Below, in pieces: positions 35,061-44,800 of a stretch of DNA of 64,000 nt (position 1 is its first letter; each line of letters starts with the position of its first letter). The DNA lies in contig JAAAFW010000015.1 of assembly GCA_019352875.1 (NCBI GenBank), positions 1,404,583 through 1,468,582 on the forward strand. Direction: 5' to 3'. This stretch comes from Pedobacter cryoconitis. GTDB lineage: Bacteria; Bacteroidota; Bacteroidia; Sphingobacteriales; Sphingobacteriaceae. The notes beneath the pieces are model-generated. The model was given only the letters and a program-made list of their open reading frames with translations, was not told where the DNA came from and searched no databases. The position numbers and the translations under genes were made by a program.

Positions 35061-36407
35061 ATGTCTGTACAATCAATTTCACGCAAAGATTTTATAAAAA
35101 ATTCATCTATTCTGTTAGCAGCCGGTGCCGGCATTTTTGGGCCTGCCGCCGCGTCTGCAGGAGACAAATCTGAAGGCATCTCGTCAAAAACTGCTTTGAC
35201 CGCAGATAAAAGTTTTGTTTTGAAAAACGTGAGACTGGAAACTGGTTTTGACTATGAAGATGATGAAGTCAGCCATACCAAAACCGATCTTTTTACGGTG
35301 CAGATCAGTGGTGGGAAGATTAAGTCCGTTTTACCTAATCAACCCAATTCAGATGCGATCGATGCAAAGGGACTATTGATGCTTCCGGCATTCCGGGATA
35401 TGCACATTCATTTGGACAAGACAGGTTATGGTTTGCCCTGGAAAGCAAATCCCAGTAAACGCAAGACTGTAAAAGATATGATTGCATATGAACAGCAAAT
35501 TATCCCTGAATTGCTTAAAACGTCGATTCCAAGGACTGAGAAACTGATCGAACTGATGCAAAGTTATGGTACAAACTACGCCAGGACACATGTAAATATT
35601 GATCCTACATCCGGACTCGATTCTTTAAGAAACCTTGAAAAAGCGCTTGAAAATAAAAAAGGCTCTTTTCACGCCGAGATAGTGGCTTTTCCGCAACACG
35701 GAATTTACTACACCAAATCGGAACAATTGATGAAAGAAGCTGCTAAAATGAATGTGGATTTTATAGGTGGACTTGACCCTTATACCATAGACGGTGCTAT
35801 AGAAAAACATATGGACCTGGTTGTTCAGCTTGCGCTGGACAACAATAAAGGAATTGATATACACTTGCATGAAGCAGGAGAGTCAGGAATGAAAACAATA
35901 AATTACCTCATAGATAAAGTGGTCGAGAATCCACAGTTAAAAGGTAAAACATTTATTAGCCATAGCTTTGCACTGGCAAATCTTAATCAGGCTAAAACTG
36001 AAGAAATTGCGGAAAAACTGGGGAATGCGAAAATTGGTATTACTTCAACTATACCATTTACACGCAATGTAATGCCGATACCTACGCTTCATAAACATGG
36101 TGTAGACGTGATGGCAGGAAACGATTGTATTATCGATTGGTGGAGTACATTTGGGAGTGGCAGCATATTACAAAAGACAAATCTTTCTGCTCAGTTATAT
36201 GGATACCGTAATGAATTCGACCTTTCCAGAAGCCTTAGATTAGCTACTCATAATGTTCTGCCATTGGATGATAAGGGAAACCAGGTTTGGCCGAAGGCAG
36301 GTGATACAGCCGATTTCGTACTGATAGATGCCAGTTGTTCATCAGAAGCAGTTTCCAGGATATCACCTGTCAAATCGTTGGTTCATCGTGGAAATATCGT
36401 ATACTAA
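35061..36407 (+). CDS. Exported CodA-like amidohydrolase
   Basis: 448 aa. The N-terminus is an export signal with a Tat-like SRKDFIKNSSILLAAGAG. The metal-dependent hydrolase blocks follow those of cytosine deaminase: MHIHLDKTG, THVNID, DIHLHEAGESG, ISHSFAL and the catalytic-aspartate region GNDCIIDWW. It is probably a periplasmic deaminase or amidase acting on a cyclic amide or base; the substrate is unknown. The MFS transporter starts 3 bases after its stop, which suggests import of the product or export of a toxic substrate. Confidence 0.83.
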   Translation: MSVQSISRKDFIKNSSILLAAGAGIFGPAAASAGDKSEGISSKTALTADKSFVLKNVRLETGFDYEDDEVSHTKTDLFTVQISGGKIKSVLPNQPNSDAIDAKGLLMLPAFRDMHIHLDKTGYGLPWKANPSKRKTVKDMIAYEQQIIPELLKTSIPRTEKLIELMQSYGTNYARTHVNIDPTSGLDSLRNLEKALENKKGSFHAEIVAFPQHGIYYTKSEQLMKEAAKMNVDFIGGLDPYTIDGAIEKHMDLVVQLALDNNKGIDIHLHEAGESGMKTINYLIDKVVENPQLKGKTFISHSFALANLNQAKTEEIAEKLGNAKIGITSTIPFTRNVMPIPTLHKHGVDVMAGNDCIIDWWSTFGSGSILQKTNLSAQLYGYRNEFDLSRSLRLATHNVLPLDDKGNQVWPKAGDTADFVLIDASCSSEAVSRISPVKSLVHRGNIVY

Positions 36408-36410
36408 ACA

Positions 36411-37613
36411 ATGAATTTGAAGAAACCCGAACTCACAAATACAACGTTATGGCTAATGACAATCGCCAGTGGGCTGGTAGTTGGAAACAATTATTATAAC
36501 CAGCCCTTACTAGGTTTAATTGCCAGGGACCTCTCGGTAACTGAAAGTCAGGTAAGTAATATTGCAATGCTTACACAAGTAGGATACGCTTTTGGATTGC
36601 TGTTCATTGTCCCTCTGGGTGATATGTTTCTTAGAAAACGGCTCATCCTGATAGATTTCTGTTTTATTATCCTTTCCTTGCTCGGAATGACTTTAGCTCC
36701 AAACCTGGGCTGGCTGTTGGTTGCGAGTTTTACAGTTGGTTTTACTTCGGTAATCCCGCAGATGTTTGTTCCGATGGCCGCAGAGCTGGCGACTAAAGAA
36801 AAGCAAGGCTCTGCGATCGGGATGGTGATGAGCGGATTGTTAATCGGCATTCTCCTGTCTCGTGTGGTTAGTGGTTTTGTTGGAGATTTATGGGGATGGA
36901 AAGCAATGTACTACATTGCTGCAGCGTTGATGGTAATCCTGGCTGGATTGGTTGCAGTGAAATTGCCCGAGGTTCCACCATCATTTAAGGGTGGTTATGC
37001 CGCATTAATGAAGTCACTGATCCATCTGACCAGAACTCAGCCCGTCCTTCGCCTTGCTGCATTCCGGGGAGCCGTAGGTTTCGCTGCGTTCAGTGCTTTC
37101 TGGACGATATTGGTATTTCATCTAAAGGGGCCTCCATTTTATGCAGGTGCTGCAGTTGCCGGATCATTTGGGATAATTGGTGCTGCCGGTGCACTGGCGG
37201 CAGCTTTAGTCGGTAGAATTAGTAAAAGCGTAAAACCTTTCACTATTGTTCTGGCAGCGATTTTAATGCTTATTTTGAGTTGGGTAGTTTTTTATTTCGC
37301 CGGGTATACCTACATCGGACTGATTTGTGGTATAATCCTAATTGATCTGGGTTTGCAATCGATGCACATTATGAATCAGGCCGGCTTTTTTGCCTTGAAT
37401 CTGGGCGCAACTAACCGCCTGAATACAGTTTATATGTTCAGCTACTTTATAGGCGGTTCGGTGGGCACTTTTCTGGCTTCTTTAGCCTGGGGATATTTTC
37501 AGTGGGATGGTGTGGTTATGGTTGGATTGTTTTTTACATTTTTGGCTCTTGGTGCGCATTTGTTATATGGGAAAGCTAATTTATCCAGTGACGATAGCCG
37601 TAATTTACACTGA
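36411..37613 (+). CDS. MFS transporter
   Basis: 400 aa with twelve predicted membrane helices. The loop 2-3 motif is GDMFLRKRLIL, the usual MFS GxxxDRxGRR-type signature in degenerate form. It starts VVGNNYYNQPLLGLIARDLS, close to YfkF/sugar or drug efflux MFS members. It is cotranscribed with the amidohydrolase, 3 bases apart. Substrate unknown. Confidence 0.88.
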   Translation: MNLKKPELTNTTLWLMTIASGLVVGNNYYNQPLLGLIARDLSVTESQVSNIAMLTQVGYAFGLLFIVPLGDMFLRKRLILIDFCFIILSLLGMTLAPNLGWLLVASFTVGFTSVIPQMFVPMAAELATKEKQGSAIGMVMSGLLIGILLSRVVSGFVGDLWGWKAMYYIAAALMVILAGLVAVKLPEVPPSFKGGYAALMKSLIHLTRTQPVLRLAAFRGAVGFAAFSAFWTILVFHLKGPPFYAGAAVAGSFGIIGAAGALAAALVGRISKSVKPFTIVLAAILMLILSWVVFYFAGYTYIGLICGIILIDLGLQSMHIMNQAGFFALNLGATNRLNTVYMFSYFIGGSVGTFLASLAWGYFQWDGVVMVGLFFTFLALGAHLLYGKANLSSDDSRNLH

Positions 37614-37630
37614 TATCGCTAATTTTATAA

Positions 37631-38548
37631 ATGCAGCAGAAGGAACCCGTATCGACAACTTTATCGGAATTGTATGAGTCCATGGGGCTATCTGTCGCAC
37701 TGGTCAATTCAGTTTCCGGATTTACAGTCCATTCCATAAAGGAAACATTTCTGCACCTGCCTTTTAAATCTATCGCGTACCGTCCAGATTTTTTTAGCTT
37801 CGTTTTCGTCAGAGATGCATTCGGAAAGTATATCATTGACGATACACTATTTGAAATTAGTCCGGGGACAATCTACTTTACTAATCCGGGGAATTACAGA
37901 ACCTTTGAATGGTTTGAAATAAATGATGCATATCTGATCACTTTTAATGAATCTTATCTGAAAGAGAACGTTCATCATGATGTTTATCAGGACTTCTCTT
38001 TTTTGCTGACCGAAACCATTCAGCCAAGGCAGATGAAATCAGAACAGTTTGATCAGATTGAGAGAATTTACCTTCAGATTCACGAGGAGCATCTGGGTAA
38101 TTCTCCTTATAAAGACAGGATTATCGGGAGCTTGTTCGTGGCGCTGTTATTGAAAATTAAAGAATACTTCTGGCAGGATTATAATCCTATTTATGAAGGC
38201 AATCGGAGTTCTTCCATCGTTAAAACCTTTAAAAAGAATTTAGAAGATCATTACCGGGGTTTAGTCTTTGGCCAGGAAAATATTCTTTACAGAGTTCAGG
38301 ATTATGCCGATTTACAGCATTTACACCCAAATTACCTGAGTAGTGTTATAAAAACAAAAACAGGGAAACCCGTAAGTGTCTGGATTTCTGAGAAAACTAT
38401 TGCAAAAGCAAAATCACTATTGCGGAACTTAGAAATCTCTATCAAAGAGATATCCTTCATGCTCGGGTTTACCGAGGCTACACACTTTAGTAATTACTTC
38501 AAAAAACATACGGATCTCACTCCGGTTACCTACCGCAAACAACAATAG
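37631..38548 (+). CDS. AraC family transcriptional regulator
   Basis: 305 aa. The N-terminal 180 residues are a cupin-like domain (DTLFEISPGTIYFTNPGNYR). The C-terminus has two helix-turn-helix units (VQDYADLQHLHPNYLSSVIK, ISIKEISFMLGFTEATHFSN). It starts 17 bases after the MFS gene and lies upstream of the two SDR genes, so it may control either unit. Its distance to the next gene is 99 bases. Confidence 0.92.
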   Translation: MQQKEPVSTTLSELYESMGLSVALVNSVSGFTVHSIKETFLHLPFKSIAYRPDFFSFVFVRDAFGKYIIDDTLFEISPGTIYFTNPGNYRTFEWFEINDAYLITFNESYLKENVHHDVYQDFSFLLTETIQPRQMKSEQFDQIERIYLQIHEEHLGNSPYKDRIIGSLFVALLLKIKEYFWQDYNPIYEGNRSSSIVKTFKKNLEDHYRGLVFGQENILYRVQDYADLQHLHPNYLSSVIKTKTGKPVSVWISEKTIAKAKSLLRNLEISIKEISFMLGFTEATHFSNYFKKHTDLTPVTYRKQQ

Positions 38549-38647
38549 TCCTGATCTTGGATTTTTGTCATTAATCCTTTAGTATCCGTCCTTTACGAGA
38601 CTCTTCTTTACCTGAACTTTGAGATATCAAATTAAGATAAAGAAAAC

Positions 38648-39388
38648 ATGAAAAATCTAAATGAAAAAGTAATTCTCGTTACGGGTGCTTCAAGAGGGAT
38701 AGGGGCAAGCATCGCTCATAAACTGGCTTCAGCAGGAGCTAAGGTTATTGTCAATTACGCTGGTGGTCAGGCAGCAGCAGAACAGACTGTTAATGAAATT
38801 ACCGGCCTGGGTGGAGATGCAATTGCTCTTCGTGCAGATGTAAGTAAAGCTACAGCTGTAAAAGCAATGTTTGATGCAGCTATTAACCATTACGGAAGGA
38901 TTGATGTACTGGTTAATAATGCTGGTATTATGATCACAAAACTATTAAAAGATACTACTGATGAAGATTTTGCGCTGCAGTTTGATATTAATGTAAAGGG
39001 GACTTTTAATACCATGCGCGAAGCAGCTACCCGTTTGGCAGATAATGGTAGTATTATAAATTTTTCTACTTCTGTAAACCGTATTATGTTGCCAGGTTAC
39101 AGCACTTACGTCGCAACGAAAGCAGCTGTGGAGCAGCTTACCCGTGTATTCTCTAAAGAGGTAGGCAGCAGGGGGATTAACGTAAACTCGGTATCTCCCG
39201 GTCCAACCAATACGGAATTGTTTACGAATGGCAAACCCCAGGAAGTGATAGATCGTTTGGCTTCACTTTCGCCTTTTAACCGTATCGGCGAACCTGAAGA
39301 TATCGCTCAAATCGTAACATTTCTTGCAAGTGACGAAGCCAAATGGATTAATGCACAGAATATTGGTGTAAATGGTGGAATGGCTTAA
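38648..39388 (+). CDS. SDR family oxidoreductase
   Basis: 246 aa with complete classical SDR motifs: TGASRGIGAS near residue 13, NNAG in the middle, serine in FSTSVNRI and Y-x3-K in TYVATKAAVEQ. It is similar to 3-oxoacyl-ACP reductase (FabG) homologues, but in this setting is more likely an NADP-dependent ketoreductase for a small molecule. It heads an operon with a second SDR (35 bases later) and an NTF2-like protein. Confidence 0.9.
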   Translation: MKNLNEKVILVTGASRGIGASIAHKLASAGAKVIVNYAGGQAAAEQTVNEITGLGGDAIALRADVSKATAVKAMFDAAINHYGRIDVLVNNAGIMITKLLKDTTDEDFALQFDINVKGTFNTMREAATRLADNGSIINFSTSVNRIMLPGYSTYVATKAAVEQLTRVFSKEVGSRGINVNSVSPGPTNTELFTNGKPQEVIDRLASLSPFNRIGEPEDIAQIVTFLASDEAKWINAQNIGVNGGMA

Positions 39389-39423
39389 CTGGCCGGCGGG
39401 ATGTAAATAAAAAACAGAAGATT

Positions 39424-40176
39424 ATGAATAGTTTAAGAAATAAAGTGGCCCTAATTACAGGGTCGGCAAGAGGGTTGGGAAAAGCGATTGCAGAACGGTA
39501 TGCCGCAATGGGCGCAGATATAATAATTAATTATTCCAGGGACAGTACTTCTGCAGAGGAGGTGCTGAGCAATATTAAAGCGATGGGTGTGAGGGCGATA
39601 GTAATACAGGCAGATGTAAGTAAAGTAGCGGATCTGGAACGTTTATTTGAAACTGCAAAATCGGAATTTGGCAGAATCGATATTGTTGTGGCGAATGCTG
39701 GTATTGAACTGGTAGAGACTCCTGTAGCAGATTTTACTGAGGAGCAGTTTGACCGCCTTTTTGCAATCAATACCAAAGGTGCATATTTCACTATGCAGCA
39801 GGCTGCCCGAAATATTTCGGATAACGGACGTATCATTTATATTGCTTCGAGTACTACTGCCTTTCCGGTTTCTGGCATGGCGGTTTATGGGGGAAGTAAA
39901 ATCACACCAAGGTATATGGTAGATGTATTATCCAAGGAGATTGGTCACAGAGGAGTAACTGTCAATACTATCATCCCATTTGCAGTAGATCATTCAGGAA
40001 TTTTTGCTGAGCCGGAAAGTTTCCCTGAATTAAGGAAGCAATTGCTGGATAGCTGTCCGATGGGAAGATTGGCTGATGTGGAAGATGTCGCAAACGTTGC
40101 AGAATTTTTTGCCAGTGATCTTTCTTCTTTCGTAAATGGGCAGCATCTTTTGGTAAACGGAGGTGCAACGAACTAA
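39424..40176 (+). CDS. SDR family oxidoreductase
   Basis: 250 aa, classical SDR: TGSARGLGKA, VANAG, ASSTTAFPVSG and the catalytic VYGGSK. It resembles the preceding SDR in length and order of motifs, so the pair may be an old duplication, but the sequences are clearly different. It overlaps the following gene by one base (TAATG). Confidence 0.9.
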   Translation: MNSLRNKVALITGSARGLGKAIAERYAAMGADIIINYSRDSTSAEEVLSNIKAMGVRAIVIQADVSKVADLERLFETAKSEFGRIDIVVANAGIELVETPVADFTEEQFDRLFAINTKGAYFTMQQAARNISDNGRIIYIASSTTAFPVSGMAVYGGSKITPRYMVDVLSKEIGHRGVTVNTIIPFAVDHSGIFAEPESFPELRKQLLDSCPMGRLADVEDVANVAEFFASDLSSFVNGQHLLVNGGATN

Positions 40177-40613
40177 TGAGAAATGAAATCATTTACTCCA
40201 CTTTATTACTTGCTGGTCTTTTACTGGTTATCAAGGGGCCAGCATTTTTTAAAAAAGATCTTGGAGCGGACATAAAAAATACGATGGAAACAGATATAGA
40301 GAAACTAAATCAGCCGGTTGTCAAAAAAGCGATTATAGCTTTGCAGGCGGCTGATTCAAAGACATGGTTTTCGTTATTTACGGAGGATGCTCTTCTTTAT
40401 GATGACGGCAGCAGCAGAAACTTTAAAAGTTTTTTTGAGAAGGCTATAGGACAGGAGAGATTTCTGAGTATAGATAAAGTGCAGGACAATGGCCTGTCCT
40501 TATATGGGAAATTTCACAGTGATGTATGGGGCGAGTTTAAAACCTACTTTAAGTTTCAGATCAATCGGGATGGCCGAATCACACGGCTTGACATTGGACA
40601 GGCAAAATACTGA
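40176..40613 (+). CDS. NTF2-like/SnoaL-type protein with membrane anchor
   Basis: 145 aa. The N-terminus has a membrane or signal helix (IYSTLLLAGLLLVIKG). The C-terminal 105 residues show the cone-shaped NTF2-like pattern (ALQAADSKTWFSLFTEDALL, DGSSRNFKSFFEKAIGQERF). Start and stop overlap the upstream SDR by one base, suggesting translational coupling. A ligand-binding or isomerase role in the same pathway is inference. Confidence 0.7.
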   Translation: MRNEIIYSTLLLAGLLLVIKGPAFFKKDLGADIKNTMETDIEKLNQPVVKKAIIALQAADSKTWFSLFTEDALLYDDGSSRNFKSFFEKAIGQERFLSIDKVQDNGLSLYGKFHSDVWGEFKTYFKFQINRDGRITRLDIGQAKY

Positions 40614-40644
40614 TTTTAATACCCGGGTAATTGTTTAAGCTGAA

Positions 40645-41034
40645 CTATTGCTCCCCTGGAGACCAGTCATCACTTAGATGTCCCATCCATTGATGGTACA
40701 TCTCGTCCCCTGAATGTTGAGTATACTCTATGTTTAACTGGTTAGTTTCGAGTTCCAATATCTCATTGCAAATCTGAATCAGATGCTTTGAAAGTTTCTC
40801 CCGGGTATTTTTGTCCCGGCCTGTCCTGATATCGCACATCATTATTGCTGCTGGATAAGGGTCGTCAGTTCCGCATCTCCATATTGATCCTTCTCCTAGT
40901 TCACGAATGGTTACAGTAATACGTTTTACATCTGCTTGCATGATGGTCGAATACACTTTTCCGATACGTTTAGCCAATAACTGTTTGGTTTCTAACGGGT
41001 AACTTCTGATAACTTCAATCTGTATATAAGGCAT
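40645..41034 (-). CDS. Tautomerase-like protein (4-OT superfamily)
   Basis: 129 aa. It starts MPYIQIEVIRSYPLETKQLL, so Met removal leaves Pro1, the catalytic base of the 4-oxalocrotonate tautomerase family. The remaining 60-70 residues are longer than a simple 4-OT monomer and resemble the CHMI-like or double-length forms. It is convergent to the NTF2-like gene. Substrate unknown; it may act on enol intermediates of the neighbouring SDR pathway. Confidence 0.75.
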   Translation of the reverse strand: MPYIQIEVIRSYPLETKQLLAKRIGKVYSTIMQADVKRITVTIRELGEGSIWRCGTDDPYPAAIMMCDIRTGRDKNTREKLSKHLIQICNEILELETNQLNIEYTQHSGDEMYHQWMGHLSDDWSPGEQ

Positions 41035-41090
41035 ACGGCTACATTTAATTTATATAACTAATATACCTATATCGTGGATCTGGTTTTAAA

Positions 41091-41663
41091 TTATTTTTTC
41101 AGCAGATATGATTTCTTGATCTTAAACAAATGGTTTTTGCTCATGTTAAGCAGCTTGGCTAATATAGCCGCATTTACTCTGAACAGGACTGACCTTTGGT
41201 TTTTAGCAAAGACATTAAACCTATCTTTTGCATTTGTCATTCTAAGCAGGATTTCTCTTTCTTTAGCCATATGGATACTTTCTTCCTGTATTTCTAAAAA
41301 TAGCTGACAGAAATACGGACTGTCCCGAAGTATTAATGCGGCTGTATTCAGGTTTAGTGCGTACACCCGGGATTCTTCAATTGCCTGTATATTCTCGGCA
41401 AATGGCAACTGATTAGAGAAGACTCCGCCAGGTGATATAAACCCGCTATCTATTATCCAGGATGGGTAGGGTAGTTCGTTGATTATATAACTACCCATAA
41501 CCAGTCCTTCTTCTACATAGTATAAAGTCGGATAAGAATATCCACTGCTATCCAGTGAGGTTCCCTTTCTGACAGTAAGCTCTACAAAAAGATCTTTGAG
41601 GGCCGTAATATCGTGGAACTGGGTAGCCCGCATAGACAATAATTTTTCATGTAGTTCTTGCAT
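41091..41663 (-). CDS. Crp/Fnr family transcriptional regulator
   Basis: 190 aa with a cNMP-binding-like beta-roll in the first 110 residues (YYVEEGLVMGSYIINELPYP) and a C-terminal helix-turn-helix (VNAAILAKLLNMSKNHLFKI). It matches the same Bacteroidota class as the regulator at 32613. It lies between the tautomerase gene and the NRPS gene; either could be controlled by it. Confidence 0.82.
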   Translation of the reverse strand: MQELHEKLLSMRATQFHDITALKDLFVELTVRKGTSLDSSGYSYPTLYYVEEGLVMGSYIINELPYPSWIIDSGFISPGGVFSNQLPFAENIQAIEESRVYALNLNTAALILRDSPYFCQLFLEIQEESIHMAKEREILLRMTNAKDRFNVFAKNQRSVLFRVNAAILAKLLNMSKNHLFKIKKSYLLKK

Positions 41664-41804
41664 AGTACAATTAAGTAAATGTTTTTTATATAAAAGATAA
41701 CATTTGATTCGATTTGCACATAGTCATCATTTTTGTTGAAATGTTTACTATTTAAAATCGACTTAACTCTACAAATACTAAATACCTATATACTATTTTG
41801 TATA

Positions 41805-44800
41805 TCAAAACCCCTCAATTCCCAGATTTTTAAGATAAGCAGATAACATATTTCTATCAATAGCAGGCACCCGGATGTCACTGTCCTTTAAAAAATGCAG
41901 CGTATTACTGGTGTCAAAATCCGGTGTGTTCTGGTGGATTTCTATGATAGACTTATCATCGTATACTTTAAATTTGAACAAACTCAATAAAGGATACAGA
42001 GGACTCTGCTCGTCATTTTCCCATAAGCTCATCCATTCTGTATATGGAAGCGGTTTAAGATTCATCCCAAATTCTTTATTGAGTAAAACGAAGAAATCGG
42101 TAACACTGATATTATCAGTTTTGGTTGAGCTCAGATGAAAGATTTTTCCAGGCGCATTAGGATTTTTACTTATATGTGCAATGGCTTTACCGATGAAATC
42201 TACAGCTATCAACTCTTCCTTTTGTGCAGCTAGCATTGGGTAAGAATTAAGCTCAATACAGGTTTTAACCAATGAACTCCACCACTGATATTTGGCTGTT
42301 GCGCCGTTTAAGCTGTGACAGAAAGCATACCCTAATCTAAAGATAATTACAGGAACACCCAGTTTAATCGCTTTATCTGCTATTTTCTCCATTACCCATT
42401 TGCTCTGAATATACCCCATATCCCTGCTGAGATACTTAAAAGCCGGATCAGTAGGGTCATTTTCCATGATCATTTCCGGGTGTGTAAAATAATGTTCCCA
42501 ACTGTATACGCCAACTGTAGAAAGCAAGCTGATTTGCTTGAGTTGTACCGTTGTGGCGAGTTGAATTAAGCTGCGCAGGCCACCGATGTTAGCGGCTTTC
42601 ATATAGGCGTAGGGTTGAATAAAATTGACTGCGCCCCCTGCATGATAAATCACGTCAATCTTTTTAGCCAACTCGCCATATGCAGTTTCAGAAAGTCCCA
42701 GTAGCGGTTTGGAGAGATCTCCAGTTAGTAGTTTAACTCTTTCTGAATCATAAATTTCAACCGGTAATAACTGCTGCCGGATAGTTTTTAGCAAGCGCTC
42801 GGCTGCATGTTTTTCGTTGTCCGAACGAATCAGCAGATAAATGGAAGCCTGGGTTGTGCGAATAAACTCCGCAAGCATATGTATGCCTACAAATCCTGTT
42901 GCTCCGGTAAGTAGAATAGCTCGTGGATTGGTGAAATTTCCCTTGCTGCTGTAGTTAAACGCATCAGGATCGATAACCTGGGCAGCATCAATTTTGAGTT
43001 CTTCACTTAAAGGGTCATTCCCCAGGCTGTAATTTTGCGGTGATAAATTCGTGTCGCTTGTTTCAATCAGGCGGGCGAGCTTGCGGATTGTGTTGTTGAT
43101 ATACAATTCACTTAACGATATTTTTCCGGGATAATGCTGGGCAATACGACTGTAAAGCTTAGTGAGTAATAAAGAGTGACCGCCAAGGTGAAAAAAATTA
43201 TCATCTACCTGGATGGACTTAAGCTTTAGCACGTCACTCCATATTTCTTTTAGTAACTGTTCATGTTCATTTAGCTCTTGCTGCTCTTCCTCTGTTTCAT
43301 GACTGCTTTCTTCAGCGAAGCGGGCGAGTGCGTGCAGATCAAGCTTTCCATTATGTTTAACCGGTAGTTCTTCAATTCTGATAATTTCCGCGGGGATCAT
43401 GTAGGCAGGGAGTTTTTTATCCAGCTCGGCCCTGATAGAAGACTTTTTATTATCGCCGGTAATGTATGCACGGATAGAAAGCAGATCACTATCTGGTCTG
43501 ACGAGTTGAACTACTGCCTGCCCGATACCATCAATTTGCTGAAGAGCAGCCTCTATTTCAGATAATTCTACCCGATATCCACGTATTTTGATCTGCTGAT
43601 CTTCCCTGCCGGCATATTCAATCATCCCGTCTTTGAGCAATCGTACACGATCTCCTGTTTTGTACATTCGATTGTAAATGAATTCATTAGGGTCATCTTT
43701 TTGAATGAACGGATTAGATGGGAACTTTTCTGCCGTTAACTTCGGTTGGTTTAAATAACCTCTGGCTACCTGTATTCCGGAAATGTATAGTTCTCCTATC
43801 GCACCTTCCGGAACCTGACGCCTGTATTTATCCAGAATGTAAAACCTGATATGCTGAATAGGTTTCCCCAAAGTGTTTCCTGAATGCCTGGTGTCAAACA
43901 CAAAATTATTGACTGCAACAGTAGTCTCAGTAGGTCCGTAGGCATTAAGCAATTTGACTTTAGATATCCAGCGTCTGCTCAGAGACAATGGACAGACTTC
44001 AGCACCGGTAGCAATCACCCTTAAATGTGGGAAAGCGGCAGATTCTGGTAAAGTCGACAATACCGACGGCGAAATAAAAGGAATAACCGTTATTGCGTGC
44101 AATTGTAGAAAATTAGCCAGGTTTTCGCCAAGAAGTTTATTATTCGGATATAAATGGACAGTAGCCCCTTTGATAAGTGGGATCCATATATCCATCACCG
44201 ATCCGTCAAAATTGTAGGGTGAAAACTGTAAAGTACGGTCTTCAGAACCGATATCAAGCAGGTCTCCATACCGGGTCGTAAAGTTACTTATTGCGCGGTG
44301 TTCAATTAGTACGCCTTTTGGTATTCCTGTTGTTCCTGAGGTATGGATTACATAAATCAGATCCGATGGACTATGGGTATTTGTGAAACTTCGCATCTCT
44401 TGTTCGCCGGTACCGGTATTGAGTATGTCTTCCAGATACAGCACGGGTATCTGCAGCATTTCTGCAATCTTTTTAAAGTTATAGGTGGTGACCAGAAATG
44501 ATGGATTTGTGTCATCAATTAACACGTTCATTCTTTCGATAGGATTATTGATATCCAGTGGTATATATGCAGCTCCGGATTTAACAACACCTAGAAGACC
44601 TGAGACAAGTTCCAGAGACTGCTCCATCAGGCAAGCAACGAACTGTCCACGTTTTACTCCTGATCTGATCAGGTAGTTTGCTACTATAGCAGATTGCTTA
44701 TGCAGCTGGAGATAGGAAAGACTTTCACCTTTAAACGTCAGAGCTATTCGACTCGGATTTGAACTGACCTGATCTTCAAAGAGGCCAACCAAGGTTTTTT

